64,000 nucleotides of DNA from Dipylidium caninum (Eukaryota > Platyhelminthes > Cestoda > Cyclophyllidea > Dipylidiidae), in assembly GCA_017562135.1 (NCBI GenBank), contig QEYB01000290.1, positions 310,001 through 374,000 of the forward strand, given 5' to 3'. Within the stretch, counting starts at the first letter, position 1. Each line of letters begins with the position of its first letter. Of the stretch, positions 34,824 through 47,100 are shown in pieces. The notes beneath the pieces were generated by a model. The model made no database searches and was not told the origin of the DNA. It saw nothing but the letters and a program-made list of their open reading frames with translations. Made by a program: the position numbers and the translations under genes.

Positions 34824-36457
34824 TCAGCATCCTCGCATGAGTCTGGCGAGAGCAACTACCCGTTCGGCTTGCCGCACCGTCGGTCGGTCAATCATGTGAC
34901 CGCGAAACGCAAACGCACCGGCGGTGATAGCAGCAGTGGCGGGAGTAGCGGACGAGGCAGTCTGGGCCGCTGCCGCCTCTACCACCGCTGTGGCCCACTC
35001 GATCCGCTCTAGACTCGGTGCGTATGCCTCATTGGCCGGTTCTATCTGTTTCGGGTGAATGAGTTGTTTTCCATCATAGCCCAATTGTGCCCCAAAGTCA
35101 CAGTTCCGACGAAAGGCCTCCATATCTACCAAACATCAAAGTCTTTAATTGTAAACCTACTGATGAGATCTGTTTCCACCATATCGAGAGCTGCTAGGCC
35201 ATAGGCCCTACAAATTGTCACCATATATTGCCTCGCGAAAAGGGCCTCCTGTCGACCTTGTGAGTGAGGGACACCTGAAACATAGAACCCTCTACATATT
35301 ATCCAACAGGTCATTGGGACAGATACAAAATAGGGGCGGTCGAAACATTACCTAGACTGGCGCAATAATCATCCGAACCAAAGACCATGGCAACAAGGGG
35401 GAGTTTAAGAGTTTTCCACGCATCCTTGCAAATGTCTCGCATATTCATGAGACTGCTTGGGGACTCAATCATCCCAATAAACGCCATATTAGGGATTGAC
35501 TTGACGCCGTGCTTGTGAAATATCTTCATCACCTGGCTCTCCACCTAACCAAGAGGAGAGCAAACCTCCATAGGGAGTAATTGAGACGTACCCAATGCAG
35601 ATCGGCGATAGACTCTGTCTTGGGCACAGATATGTAGTCGGGACCCGGCCAAACGCCACCGTCGGCCTTCATAGTCTCCGCGGCGGTGGAGAGAACAAGG
35701 TAGAGGTCATCGGCAGCCAGACCCGTCGAGGGTGCATTAATTCTTATCGAAATGCATCGAAACAACTGAGTTCGATACTTATCGAAGGTCCGGGCTTGCA
35801 ACGACGAGGCGATGGTTTTACGAGCTAGAGCCTTAAGACAAGCAAAAAAATAAATTGCAGAATGGAAGTTTTGTGTTTTAGTATAAAATGGACCAGAAGA
35901 ATAACACTGCGGAACCACACTTCACGAGAAAAACAAAAAAACATCTTCCGGAATTCAACTAGAGGTTTACCTAGCTCCAGTCTGCTCTTAGGAGCTGTGG
36001 ATAATCGAATCCGGAATCTCGAAGATTGGCAAAAAACTTTCAGATCTCAGGGCTGGTTACGCAGATAGTTGCCGTTAATGACAGATCTGTCCATTCAGAA
36101 CAGTTATTCTCCAAATAGCAAATAAACGCTAAGGCAAAAGTCCAATCATGAAAGACAGTGAGTTGAGGGAATTTGACTCAAGTGACCTCGTATTTAGAGG
36201 GTTTGACAACTCACCTTATTCTCGGCGGAGACAGCGTCCTCACAGTCGAGAACAACAATGTCTGGAATTGAAGGAGAGACCTGAGTGGTGTTACAAATTT
36301 GTGACATCTTCTTTATCTTCCTTTCCTGATCACCAGGCACATAAAGAAATGATCGCCAAAGGCGCTCGCTAGGTACTATGGTGGATACACCTCTTCGCAG
36401 TAGATATCCCATCAGACCCAACATCGATCTCCCTACAATCGAGGTGCCGATCTGCAT
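34824..36457 (-). CDS. CLYBL: Citramalyl-CoA lyase, mitochondrial (citrate lyase beta-like)
   Basis: Enzyme of C5-dicarboxylate metabolism that splits citramalyl-CoA to pyruvate and acetyl-CoA in mitochondria. Exons: 36215-36457 (ATG at 36455-36457), 35592-35831, 35352-35544, 35161-35274 and 34824-35125 (TGA). They sum to 1092 b, 363 residues; human CLYBL is about 340. The N-terminus MQIGTSIVGRSMLGLMGYLL with Arg residues and few acids fits a mitochondrial presequence. Landmarks: SFLYVPGDQERKIKK, the metal-site region VVLDCEDAVSAENK, SIRINAPSTGL, SVPKTES, MIESPSSLMNMRDI, FGSDDYCASLG, FARQYMVTICRAYGL, KQLIHPKQIEP and the C-terminal AFRGHMIDRP. The last exon has an Ala/Thr-rich insert (AAAQTASSATPATAAIT) not usual in the family. 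The last intron is only 35 b. Confidence 0.93.
35126..35160 (-). other. 35-base intron of CLYBL
   Basis: GTAGG...GGTAG between ETDLI and MEAFRRNC. Removal gives the same spacing as the human segment LVYIDFRDGAGLLRQSREG. Confidence 0.88.
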
Positions 36458-37986
36458 TGAGGAAAGCTGAAAGAGTAAGAAAAATAAGCTAATTTGAATT
36501 GGTGAAAATGGGAGGCAAGTCAGTAGCCGATTTTCGTGACTTATCGGTCTGAAAAAGTAAAATATAATGAGGTCCAAGAACAGCCAGGACCTTAATGGGA
36601 CTAGACTTCTCGCTTAACTTCCAACCATGGAACCACCAGATCTGCGAGTAATTGAGCAAGAACAAAATAGACCATTGAGAATAGCGATAAGGATGTTAAA
36701 AACACGGGTCACAACAGCCTCGCGAGGCCAAGTGAAAGGTATCGATGAATGTGTGCGTAACTAGCCTTTCTAAATTATTGTCAGACATCACCATACTGGA
36801 CCACGTAACAATGCAGGAAATAGTGTCCATTTGAACGGCTGCCTCAGAGCCATGCAACCCTTCAAGAATCTCGATGATGTGCAACTTTGTGCATACAAGC
36901 CAAAAGGAACAAAATGAAATAGCATTAACCGTGATGGGGTAGACTAAGCACGCACACGAAGATGAAAAGAACCAGCACACCTTTCAAACTACTCTTCAAT
37001 ACTTTTTAGTGTTGACAAAAGAAATCGGAAAGGAGGTGATGGTGGGATGAGTGGATAAGATATTTAGGGCGAGGGTTGATTTGAGCTACAATGGGAGAAA
37101 ACACAGGGTTCGGCACAAGTATACACGTTTGGAGGGAAAAAAGGAAGGGGAGAAATGAAGAACAAATGAAGCCAATAGTGTATGATGTTGGTCACTATGC
37201 CAATATCATAACCAAAACCATTATTTTCGTCATCCAAAGAGTTGAAGCACTCGGTCACAGCTCGGCGTGGCGAAGTGTTTCGCCTGTTCGTAGGCGACCC
37301 CGTCGTGGCCGTAGTGAGCTCGGTATAAGAGCGCTTCTTCTGAAAGTTAAAGAAAAATTCTGGTAAGAGACTACAACACTTCTGTAGTGACATCAAAGAG
37401 GTTCCTCATAGACCACAGCTTCACGAGGGGCGTTCAAGCCTAGCCAGGAATGCGGACATGAGTTAGTATTCTTCAAATAACTTTACAAATTCAACATGAG
37501 AAAGCAAAGATTTACCAGAGGCCATTAACTATTCCTAGTGCTCGGCTTTCAAAAAAGGGCAGATAATCGTGCCTGCAAATATTCATATGACATGATACGG
37601 CATTCAGGATCGCAGGTGCGGAAAATGGAACCAATAACTACTTGACAAGTCGAGCGTTGCAACTAGAAAAACGAACATACGTCTGCCGATGTATGGAACT
37701 GATGGGAAGAATTGACGGCACTAGTTCAATGACAACGCAGAATGATACTAAAATGGCATGATCCTCTTAATGCCTTCCAATAGCGTAAGTGCAATTGCTA
37801 AACGAGAAAACTACCAGTCCTCATAGGCCTATGAGATGAGAAGAGAAGATTAGACGAACCGCACGTACCACAGTTAAAAAATCATTGGAGATAATAAGCC
37901 ATCTCAACGTTTCAATTTGAAGTCTACGTTGTGACCAATACTAGCAAGCAAATATTATTACTAAATTCGAACAAAAACATAAACCT
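36458..37986 (-). other. Intergenic region with possible exons of an extra gene
   Basis: Between CLYBL and the J-protein gene, both leftward. Two minus-strand segments look protein-like. One runs downward from 37339 after a TTTCAG acceptor (KKRSYTELTTATTGSPTNRR, then SPRRAVTECFNSLDDENN). The other is at about 36716-36893 (LHIIEILEGLHGSEAAVQMD, then TWSSMVMSDNNLERLV). I cannot join them with confidence or name a family. Confidence 0.3.
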
Positions 37987-39878
37987 TCACTCATTCTTCG
38001 CTATCTTGAAGTAACACGAATGAATCTCAATTGCAAAAAATGTTAAGTGGGGTCTTGAAGACGAGCATCCCATTAACTCATTGTGTAGTCGAGTACGCAA
38101 AAAATGAACGCAAATACACCTGATCCAATTTGCCAGGAAAGTATTTTTAAGAATCAGTAAGAACAAACGGCAATAAAATCGATTGCGTAAGAAGGAAAAA
38201 TGCGCCTTCTTTATATAATCTTTGCAAATAATTTGCATTTTACTCACTGATAGGTGGCCGAGTGGTTAAACAAGACTATGCCAATATTGTGCTCTTCTAA
38301 AACCAGACTAGCCTGTACTATAGACTCCAAGGAACTACCACAAAATGAGATGTGACACAACACCAGTAATAAACTAATAAACAAATGCGACGCTAAAGAC
38401 AAGAATGTCTTGAAGACAGCAGTTGCAGTAACAACTCACTCTGTGCGCGCTCCTTGAAGCACTTCTCACGGAGAACATAAAGATGCTGCTGTAGCACCTG
38501 ATTCTCTAAGTAGCGAATGGACCCATCGTAGTCTTGCGAAAAGGTCTCCTTCACAAAATAGGGCAAATTATGATCATTTGTTTGACGTTGAACACTGTAT
38601 TTCCTAGAAAGTAGGAGATGAGTATATATTCGAAAAATACATTAAACGAAACTTCTTTTAAATAACATACGCTGTCCGCTGGAGGCTGAAAACAGGGTCT
38701 TTGACAAGGAAGTTGCTGAAGAATGACAGCCCGAACAGAATTAGAAGTGGCAAAATTTGGATGTAGGCGAAATAATTATTCTAGGATAAAGAGAAAAAAA
38801 AATATAGAAAAGGAGGGATTTTTACGCGACGCAATTTTATTTAAAGTACAAATCACAAAGTCACAATATATAGAGGTAATAATAAGAAGGCAGGTCCGTT
38901 TATAGGCGCAGTATTTCTTGCAGGAACCTGCTCATCAGTGATAGAAGGAACAGAAAGAGTATAGGTAGAATTTGTAAAATTGACATTTCGCCCTACGGGA
39001 AAAGAAAAAGATCACAGCGAAATTCCACAGTTACATGTGGAAAATGGAAAAGACTCATTTACCATATCGCAATGAATTAAGAAATTTAAAAAATATATAA
39101 CGGACCTCATGGTTAGAATCATTATGCTGAGCTTGTCTTCCAAATCTGACATTCTGAGAGAATGGAAAACCACCACCGAAGAACATGTTAATAAATTCAG
39201 CTAAGGAAAAGAATTAATTTAAAGATAATAGTACCATCGATCCCGGCATTACCACCATAAGTATAAACACCTTCATGATGACGTACAATCGACGGACGTT
39301 CCTCGTCGACGGTGCCTAACTGATCATATCGACGGCGTTTAATAGGGTCGACTAAGACATTAAAAGCGCTGCTGATTTTCTTAAAGGCCTCTGTGGCACC
39401 GGGGGCCTTGTTTTTATCCGGGTGAAATTTGCGAGCAAGACTAGACTAAGGTAAGCTGTAGGAGAGAATTATACCATTTATAGGCACGCTTAATATCATC
39501 CTCAGCAGCGTCCTTAGGAACTCCAAGAATAGAATACAAGTCTTTACACGCCATTATTCGACAGACCGACTCAACCTGGGCTTTCGTAAAATTCCTATCC
39601 TCAGATCGCTCCCTTGATCGACAAGATTCCTCTGTTTCAGGCTTATTTCGTGGGTGACTGACAGACCTGCGCCTTTTTGTCTGCGTTTCTTCAGTTGCAG
39701 ACAGTATATAAGCTAACATCATACGGTAAAGAAGACATCAATTACTGGGAATATCAATGTCGGGATACAGATTCTGGGCCTTCTTTGCGAATCGAATTGC
39801 TTGCGAGATATCACCTTGTCTGAAGTACTTGATGGCACGATCACGACAGAGTTGCGCGGCGTCACGATTTGCCTCCAT
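37987..39878 (-). CDS. DNAJB12: DnaJ homolog subfamily B member 12/14 (ER membrane J protein)
   Basis: Tail-anchored-type ER membrane co-chaperone that recruits cytosolic Hsp70 to misfolded membrane proteins. Exons: 39746-39878 (ATG at 39876-39878), 39475-39712, 39235-39440, 39106-39200, 38671-38780, 38440-38603, 38248-38296 and 37987-38119 (TGA). They sum to 1128 b, 375 residues, the usual family length. The N-terminus ([20 protein letters not shown], then [13 protein letters not shown]) matches the family's TPR-like start. The J domain runs [20 protein letters not shown] to [20 protein letters not shown] with the HPD motif intact and spanning the third exon. Then come the [11 protein letters not shown] box, one transmembrane helix ([20 protein letters not shown]) and the DUF1977-type tail ([20 protein letters not shown]). 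An alternative transmembrane exon lies at 38928-38992. DNAJB12 and DNAJB14 cannot be separated here. Confidence 0.92.
38928..38992 (-). CDS. Second, alternative transmembrane exon of the J-protein gene
   Basis: 65 b, CCCGTAG acceptor, AGCAG|GTTCCT donor, phase 0 to 2: exactly the phases of exon 38671-38780. It encodes [21 protein letters not shown], which aligns with [20 protein letters not shown] of the other exon. Joined to the next exon it gives an in-frame R-KYSVQRQ junction. Using both would shift the frame, so it is a candidate mutually exclusive exon. Read through its donor, it would instead end after RFLQEILRL. Confidence 0.55.
39713..39745 (-). other. 33-base intron of the J-protein gene
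   Basis: GTAATT...GTTAG. Two more introns of this gene are 34 b each (39441-39474 and 39201-39234). All three are needed to keep the J domain in frame. Confidence 0.88.
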
Positions 39879-41103
39879 TTTTTATTATATACACAGAATA
39901 TATGTGTGGATGTCTACGATTTCAGAAAACACTTCGCCACGATAAACCGAAACTATGGCCCAACGTTAAGTAAACCGCATCAGGGGACAAAAGACATAAA
40001 CAGTGTTGCGACAAAAAATGCGGTTAAACTAGCAGATCCCGCTAAAAAATAATTGTACAATACTAGTGATTAGTTTCTTATAATTTATCTATCGGACGAG
40101 AAGACTACTTAAATACGAGCAATAATACAATAAAAGTTTATACAGCTAAGGGTGGTGTCCTCGCTCGAGTACAGTTTTCATAAGCAAGTAAAATGTCAGG
40201 TGAAGGAATCCATGCTAGCCTGGTTCAAACCTAGAGCAATTAATAGAGGTCGGTCATACCGAGTTATGAACTACTGAAAACCAAAAGGAAGTGCCTTCTA
40301 TCCTTGACATTCATTGTGCAGCCATATGCTGTTATAATTTGATCATTTTTAATTCCCTTCAAGATCGGACTCTAGTAGAGAATAAACTCGTTCTGCTTTT
40401 GCTAAGTGATAATCAGGTATAGACGCTACTGATGGGCGGTCCATCTAATCGGAGACTAAATGCTCAAAATAGCATCAATTAAAGTACACTTGGCGGACCT
40501 AATTGGAAACATTCCATGAGAGGAATGGTACCACATGGGAATTATTATTAAATAGCATGGTTTTCATCATCGTCCTCGAAAATAATCATTCGAAAGTACG
40601 TTGTGGGGAGGTCTAATTTACATGTCTCATGGGATGATGAACCTGCCATGCTTATAACCTGAAATATTCCTATACGCACGTATAGAGGTGAATTTTTATC
40701 TGCACCTTTCCCCCGTCTCAAGTCCTACAGGCTTGAATTCTACTCTTTCTTTACTACTCCTTTCTTCGCCACGGTGCCTTTGCATAATCTACTTTAGTAG
40801 TCGCTTAAACATTAAAAAATCTCTATTAAACATAACAAAACTACACAAAGCACTCTATATGTTCTGCTGAATCCAGTACATTACTATGTCCTCTTCATTC
40901 GAGATTACTCTCCAGTAGAATGTAACGGCGACTCAAATCGCATCCAGAACAAGAAATAAAAAAACAATAAATGCGTCAGCAAGGATTTTAATGAACATTA
41001 ACAGTGATGTCTTAATAATACTTTTGATAGACCAGATAATTTATCGGTCAAGTGTGGTAACCTTTTAATTTTCGTTCCGTGTTTGGGAGGTGCTGTCGGA
41101 TCT
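39879..41103. promoter_or_regulatory. Divergent upstream region of DNAJB12/14 and ANKRD13
   Basis: The two genes start on opposite strands 1.2 kb apart. The region should contain both promoters. No TATA box can be assigned with confidence, and no coding exon or repeat was recognised. Confidence 0.45.
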
Positions 41104-44100
41104 ATGGAAATTGACACGGAATATCCGCTGCACTTTTGTGCATTTTACGGGTTACCGGAATGCGAAAAATTGATTGAAAAAGCAAGCCCAGCTGAAATTA
41201 ATAAGACAGACCCATATGGTAACATTTTATAATTTGTCTTCCATTTCAAACCATAGGCAATACACCACTACACATCGCTGCAATGCTAAGGGACGAAAGT
41301 GAATTGCCTTTAACTCTTCTGAGCGGCTTTTTGTAGGAATATCAAGACTGTTACTTAGACACAACTGTGCACTGGATATTCGCAATTCCTCAGGTTGGCG
41401 TCCCATCGACGAATTAGTGGCTACTGGAAATAAATCGTTGGGTAAATCCACCATATTCCACGACCACTGCCTAAGTTGAAGAAGGTTACGTCCTTTTCCG
41501 GGAACAGCTGAGTAATAACGGCCAGACTGCCATTATTTCTCGTAAATTAATGGAAATTCCTGACTGCATATTAGAATTCCGGTGGGAATTTCGCACTTGG
41601 AGTGAGTACACCTTACGCCTACTTTAACTTTTTTGCTTTTTTTGAACCAAATCTGTAATTACGTGTGTTTACACAAAATCTTACAGTACCTTTTATTGCA
41701 CGCCATCTGCCTTCGGATAACTGCAAGTTATACAAGAAGGGTAACCTCATCCGGTACGTAACATCGTCAAAACTCTTCATTTTCGTTAGTTGGTTTTCCC
41801 AGAATGCTACCTCTTTTATCCTTATATGTTAATTCCTGACCTTTGGCGCGTTGGTAAAGTAAACACTATCAAGCGTTTTATGATAACTCGTTTCGTCTAT
41901 ATCTTGTAACATGCGGCTACTTTCGCTCTTTATGATTGCTGAAGACATCCTTTATTGTGCTAATAAATGCGCAGTGTGAGTGAGGTAGCGTGTACAGAAC
42001 GTAAAGAAATCACGAAATATTTTACTCACATTCGAAAATCGGTTTTTTCGAGAGCACGAAAGGCATTTACTCTTTCCAGATTTCCTTTTATTTTTTCACT
42101 TTATATTCTGATTTTGTAGGCTTGACACAACGCTGTTGGACTTCAAAAATCGCGATTGGGTTCGCGGCCAAATGAGCATAGTTGTAGACGGCAACAAGGC
42201 GTTCGAATCTAGAATCTGTCTCTTAGATCACGAAAACCGGAGCTTTCAGATTCTTGATGGCACAGTGAGTTTAACCCGTATTTTAGTCTTGGGAAAATCC
42301 GGCACTCATAATTAAATCTTACTGCTTCTTTTAATTTTGCAACTTTTGCGCACTTGACTAAAATCTAAGGGTACGCTATTGTGAAATTCACATCAGGAAA
42401 AGAGCGTTTAAAAGAAATAGGGTGTTTGCGATGCTGGTTTAGTAGGTGTCTGTTCAAGCTCTCTTATGTTGTATATATCGCCGCCAGTTTGTAAGGTAGA
42501 GTAGGCCGAGATGTGTGTGGAAAATTCTACCTTTATTCTATTGTGAGATATTTCGAAAATCAGTGAATTGAGCATTAGAAGAACTTGCGCTTAATTTTTA
42601 AAAAAGAGCTGTCTGATCATCAAACATACTTTTGTGTGTATGCGGTTCACATTGTTACCAGATGAAGGTGCTCACCTTGAACAAACCGTTCGTCATTACT
42701 TGATCCTTCTTTTTCCACTCTTCAGATGACACGTGAGAGCAGTGATGAATGGCTGCGCGAGACTGTTCAAACTTCTCTACACATGCCTCTCGTGCGAATG
42801 CACTTTGATTTCACCCGAGTGGCTTGCAAGAAGGAGACTTCCAAATTGGTGTGGCGGCGAGACAACACCACAGAAAAGGTGATTTGGTTCAGGGGAAATA
42901 AGCGGATAAATGAGTTTGAAGATCAAGGCTATAGGGAGTTATTTGTGGTGTCCTTTCCGAAGGTCGAGATAGGGGTAAAAAAGATGATTTCGAAGGTGCA
43001 ATAAATGCCCATTCCATTAATGGATCTTTTGTTTTGTTGCGCTGACCTCACCTGCACTCCCATAACTCTGAATAATATTACTATAGTATGTATTTTGATT
43101 ATAGCTGAGTCCAGAAAATAATTAACCCAAAATTACAATAGCCTTGGCCTATATACACTCGAGATTATTGTGTGTTTGCATAAAAGTTTGCGTAAACGAG
43201 ACCACTCCCCTTCCCGCTCAATCCCTTCACTCACTGGATCCTGCGACGCCTACTCCGATCCCATACTACTGCGCCACTGCTCAGTCTACTCCTCAGCTCT
43301 AAAGTGTGCGGTATGAGGTCGCACTATGGAACGTTGTCGGGTGAGTGCTGGAGGGATGGTGTTGTGACGAGTTGACTCTTCTCTCAACCCTGCGGTGGTG
43401 TTCACGCCTGCCTATCCCTCTTGAGCAGACTCGAGTGCAGACCAAACGCAAACATCCAACCAGGCCAACATATTGCAGCTTTTCCCACCACAATCGATGA
43501 ACGTAAAGACGTGTCTACGTTTAATGTGGCCGTGACGGTAGTGAGAATTGTAGATCTTTTGAGGAGGTCGGTTGCCGTCGAAAACAATTAATATGGACAA
43601 TCAACAGACGCGGTGGAGGTGAGGGTGAGGTGGAGGAGGAGAAAGTGACCGCCTTGACTGGAAGGCCGTTGTCATGTCATATGCCACTGCACGGGATAGG
43701 CATTCGCTAAAGTTCTACGCTAATTGCCTGATACGTGATGCATCCCCACTCAAGTTCCACCGTTGACAGCCTCGTGCTTGCGCCACGCCACCGATGCTCG
43801 ATGGGCTGAGGTTCAGGTTCGTAACATCCGTCAAATGCCTCAGCTACGAAAACTTCACGACTTTGACCAGGGGTTTTTCACCTCAGGGTACTGAGACATT
43901 TTTCGTATCTGACGTTTCCGGTCTCTAATCCCCTACTTTCCAATTGCAATTCACCGCCAACTCCACTTAGCGGCCAGGTCCAGGGAGAGCGGCGATGTCT
44001 CCCCACTCCACCTCGCCAACTCCCTGTCCCGCCAATGCTCGCATGGTAATTGCGGGAGGAGAGGCAATTTTGAGACCACTTTTGGTTGACAGATGTCACC

Positions 44101-47100
44101 TTCCTCATCCACCCCTCGGTTTCCTTTCGACGTCTGATTTACGGAGTTACAAGGCGCGGTATCCCCCTTGTGATGTCACACAAATAACACGTGATTTCTG
44201 TTTGCCATGCCTAACAACTTTTCGGAGCATGGCGCTGTGTCTTTAGGGCAGAAATTAAGTTCTCACGTACTTTTCCTTTTTTTTCATCTCAATCTAAACA
44301 AAAAACTCGTCGAATGAGGCGGTTTTGATCATTCTGACCTGTTTAACCCAACAAGTTTCTTGTAAAACTCCTCTCACTGAAACTTCTGATAAATCAAGCC
44401 TTGACACGTATACCCATATCGTCTGGCCCTCCTCATAGTCTCATTCCCCTTCCAACAGATTGGCGTCTACACCACCCAGAGCTACACCGTCAGTCACGTC
44501 CGAATTACTGTTAAAAAACGATCTGAACATTTAACCAAAGACGACTTAACCTTCCTTTCCGCTCTGAACTCAAATATCAAACAGGGGACCGTTTCAAATG
44601 CTGTTAAGGTCAGTCGTTTTCTCGCTCCTCCAACCTTCCCCTTCCTCCACACTTTCACCCACATCCACTTCCAATATTTCCTGTCTGATATAGTGATGTG
44701 TCTTGTGAAGATTTACCTACTTTGGTGCATTACATGGATTAAGCGATCTGTGTCCAATGGTATTCACCAGCGTTGCCAATCAAGATGATTATTTAGTCAG
44801 CTTGGCACATGAATTCGTGTGTGAAACGAGTTAAAACAAGGCGATATTGGTCGTAATCAGAATTATATTCCATCTCTCTTTGTGTGTATGTTTGTGTAAA
44901 CTTCGCTAACCTAAATTGTTCTCACCTCGGGAGGTTATGTAAACTACCTTTTAAGAGTCAATGAAATGTAGTTATGGGGCCAGGGCAGTCTCCAGGTTAA
45001 GTCCTATAATATAACCCTACACATGCGATGGTGTCGTTTTAAACGCATCTTGCCTATGCTTCGTGTAATTCACAGTCACGTGATCGATTGTGCATACAGA
45101 AAGCAAGAACGAGACGGAGTGTAACATTTGAGTCAATTTCATCGGTTTCGTTCAGTTGTATCAAATGATGCTCTAGATGCTTTGACTCAAGGGACAGCGG
45201 TTGGCTCAAACATGCACGCCTTTGCTCAGCCTTAGATTCGAGACTTCGTGAATGTCAGTGGAACCCAACCAGAAGCATTCTTTTATGTTCATACTTTTGT
45301 TCTCACATTCTGCAGTAATCCAGCCAACTGCCAACTTTGACCCTATGCGGGGACGGATGGCACATAGGGGGCAGTGAATTTTTTTATTTTTTATCATAGC
45401 TGATGGAAGATCGGGCCAGTAGCATCAAAAATGACTCGGCAGGAGTTTCGACGTCTTCCCGACGTCTTCCACCTCGAGTCACTTGGGAGGCTTACCGCAA
45501 TTGGAGTCTTCAGGACAATGACCTGTACATTGGTCGAAAGCCGGTACTCAAGTCACAGAACAATGAAATTAAACTCAACGTTGCCATGGTAACTCTTGGT
45601 TTGGTCAGGTCCAACACTTTTTACTTTTCTAGACAGATGAAATTGACTTCAAAATCAGTTAGTAAGTGGATAAGAATTAAAATTAGTCTCAAAATTTCGG
45701 GAAATTTTTTTTCTTCGTTTTAGTTTTTAGTCTTTTGGATATGTTCAAGTGTTTCTCACCCCTTCGTAAATTTACCAAACTGGATGAAACCCTTCTCTCC
45801 ACTCTGCCGCCCGGCTTTCCTGTTAGAGTAGGTAAGCCTACTTATATTATTTCAGTAGATGTGTTTGGTTTTATTCACCAACACTTGACATTTCTGTCAT
45901 TTTACATGCTTCAATTAACTTGAACTTTGGTGAATATTACCGAGTCTTGGGTCAAAAGTATAAAGGCGCTTTCGAATTGCCATTGTTTATTTGTAATCCG
46001 GTTTGAGAATCCCATATTACGCCTTAGAAATTCGTTTATTACGTCGAATTTGTTTGATTCTACTGCTAATTCTTCTACCCTTCGAATGCGAAAGACAGAA
46101 CTTCAGAATTTTTAAAAGGGTGGATTTACATTATTCTCCTAATTGTTCAAAAGACTAAAACGGTCACAATGTGAATTTCAAATGATTCGCAAAAATACAC
46201 TGTCTCATTGTTTTCCTTTTGGGGATTCATAGTGGAAATAATTTCTGCATGTGGATGACTGTATCACGATTCCTCTCGGCAGATATTATCTCCGCAGATT
46301 TGACACTACGTGGTGGCTTGAACACTTTTGGTCATTGGGCACCGGAGTCGCGTGTCTTGTGTGACATCACAAGAGGCATAACACGCCTTGTAGCATCGTA
46401 ATTTAGACGGCGAAAAAAACAAAAAGGTGAGTGGGGGAGGTGAAATCCGTCAATTGAGGGCAGTCTCCAAATTGCCTCTCCTCCTGCAAATACCGCTTGA
46501 GTAGGAGTAAGCGGGAGTGCTGGTGAATTGCGATTGAAAAGCCTGAGATCCGAGACTGCAAGTGCCAGATACGAGGATTATCCCAGCTCCCGAAGATGCA
46601 GAATTCTTTCTTCAAAGTCGTGATGTCTTTGTAGCTGAGAAAAACATGCCGCCCTGATAGGGGGATTTTCTACACTCCCTCGTTCCGCCTTCTCCGCCAT
46701 TTTTCCTTTTGCTTTTCAAGGGATTGACTATTGGCCATCGCCTAATTTGTGAAATTTTATTTATATCCACTGGCAGGCAGCGTGTCTTTTAAACATTCGC
46801 TGAACGATGCTTTCTCGTTTGATTTTAGTGATAAGCCTTACTTCTTAATGCGCCAATTTTTTCGGACTTCTCGCTTAGAAATGGCAAATAGTCAATGTTT
46901 CCCTATACCGCAATTATCAGAAAGTTTCTTGATCATTTTTCACGTCAAACACGTGCTTAGAACCCTCTTAGTACCACCTTTACATCAACGCTTTGTCATT
47001 TCCGAGGTACTTTTGCGTCAACCTAGTAAAATGGCTACGTGCTCACAGGAATGAGTGCTGTATTCTGGAATTCAGCGTAGAGACGGCTTTTGAAGGATAG

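Noticed and set aside
38253..38270. tRNA-Leu/Ser-like D-arm sequence GGTGGCCGAGTGGTTAAA
   Set aside because: No anticodon stem, T arm or acceptor stem follows. The bases are the complement of an in-phase J-protein exon (NHSATY) with a GTGAGT donor.
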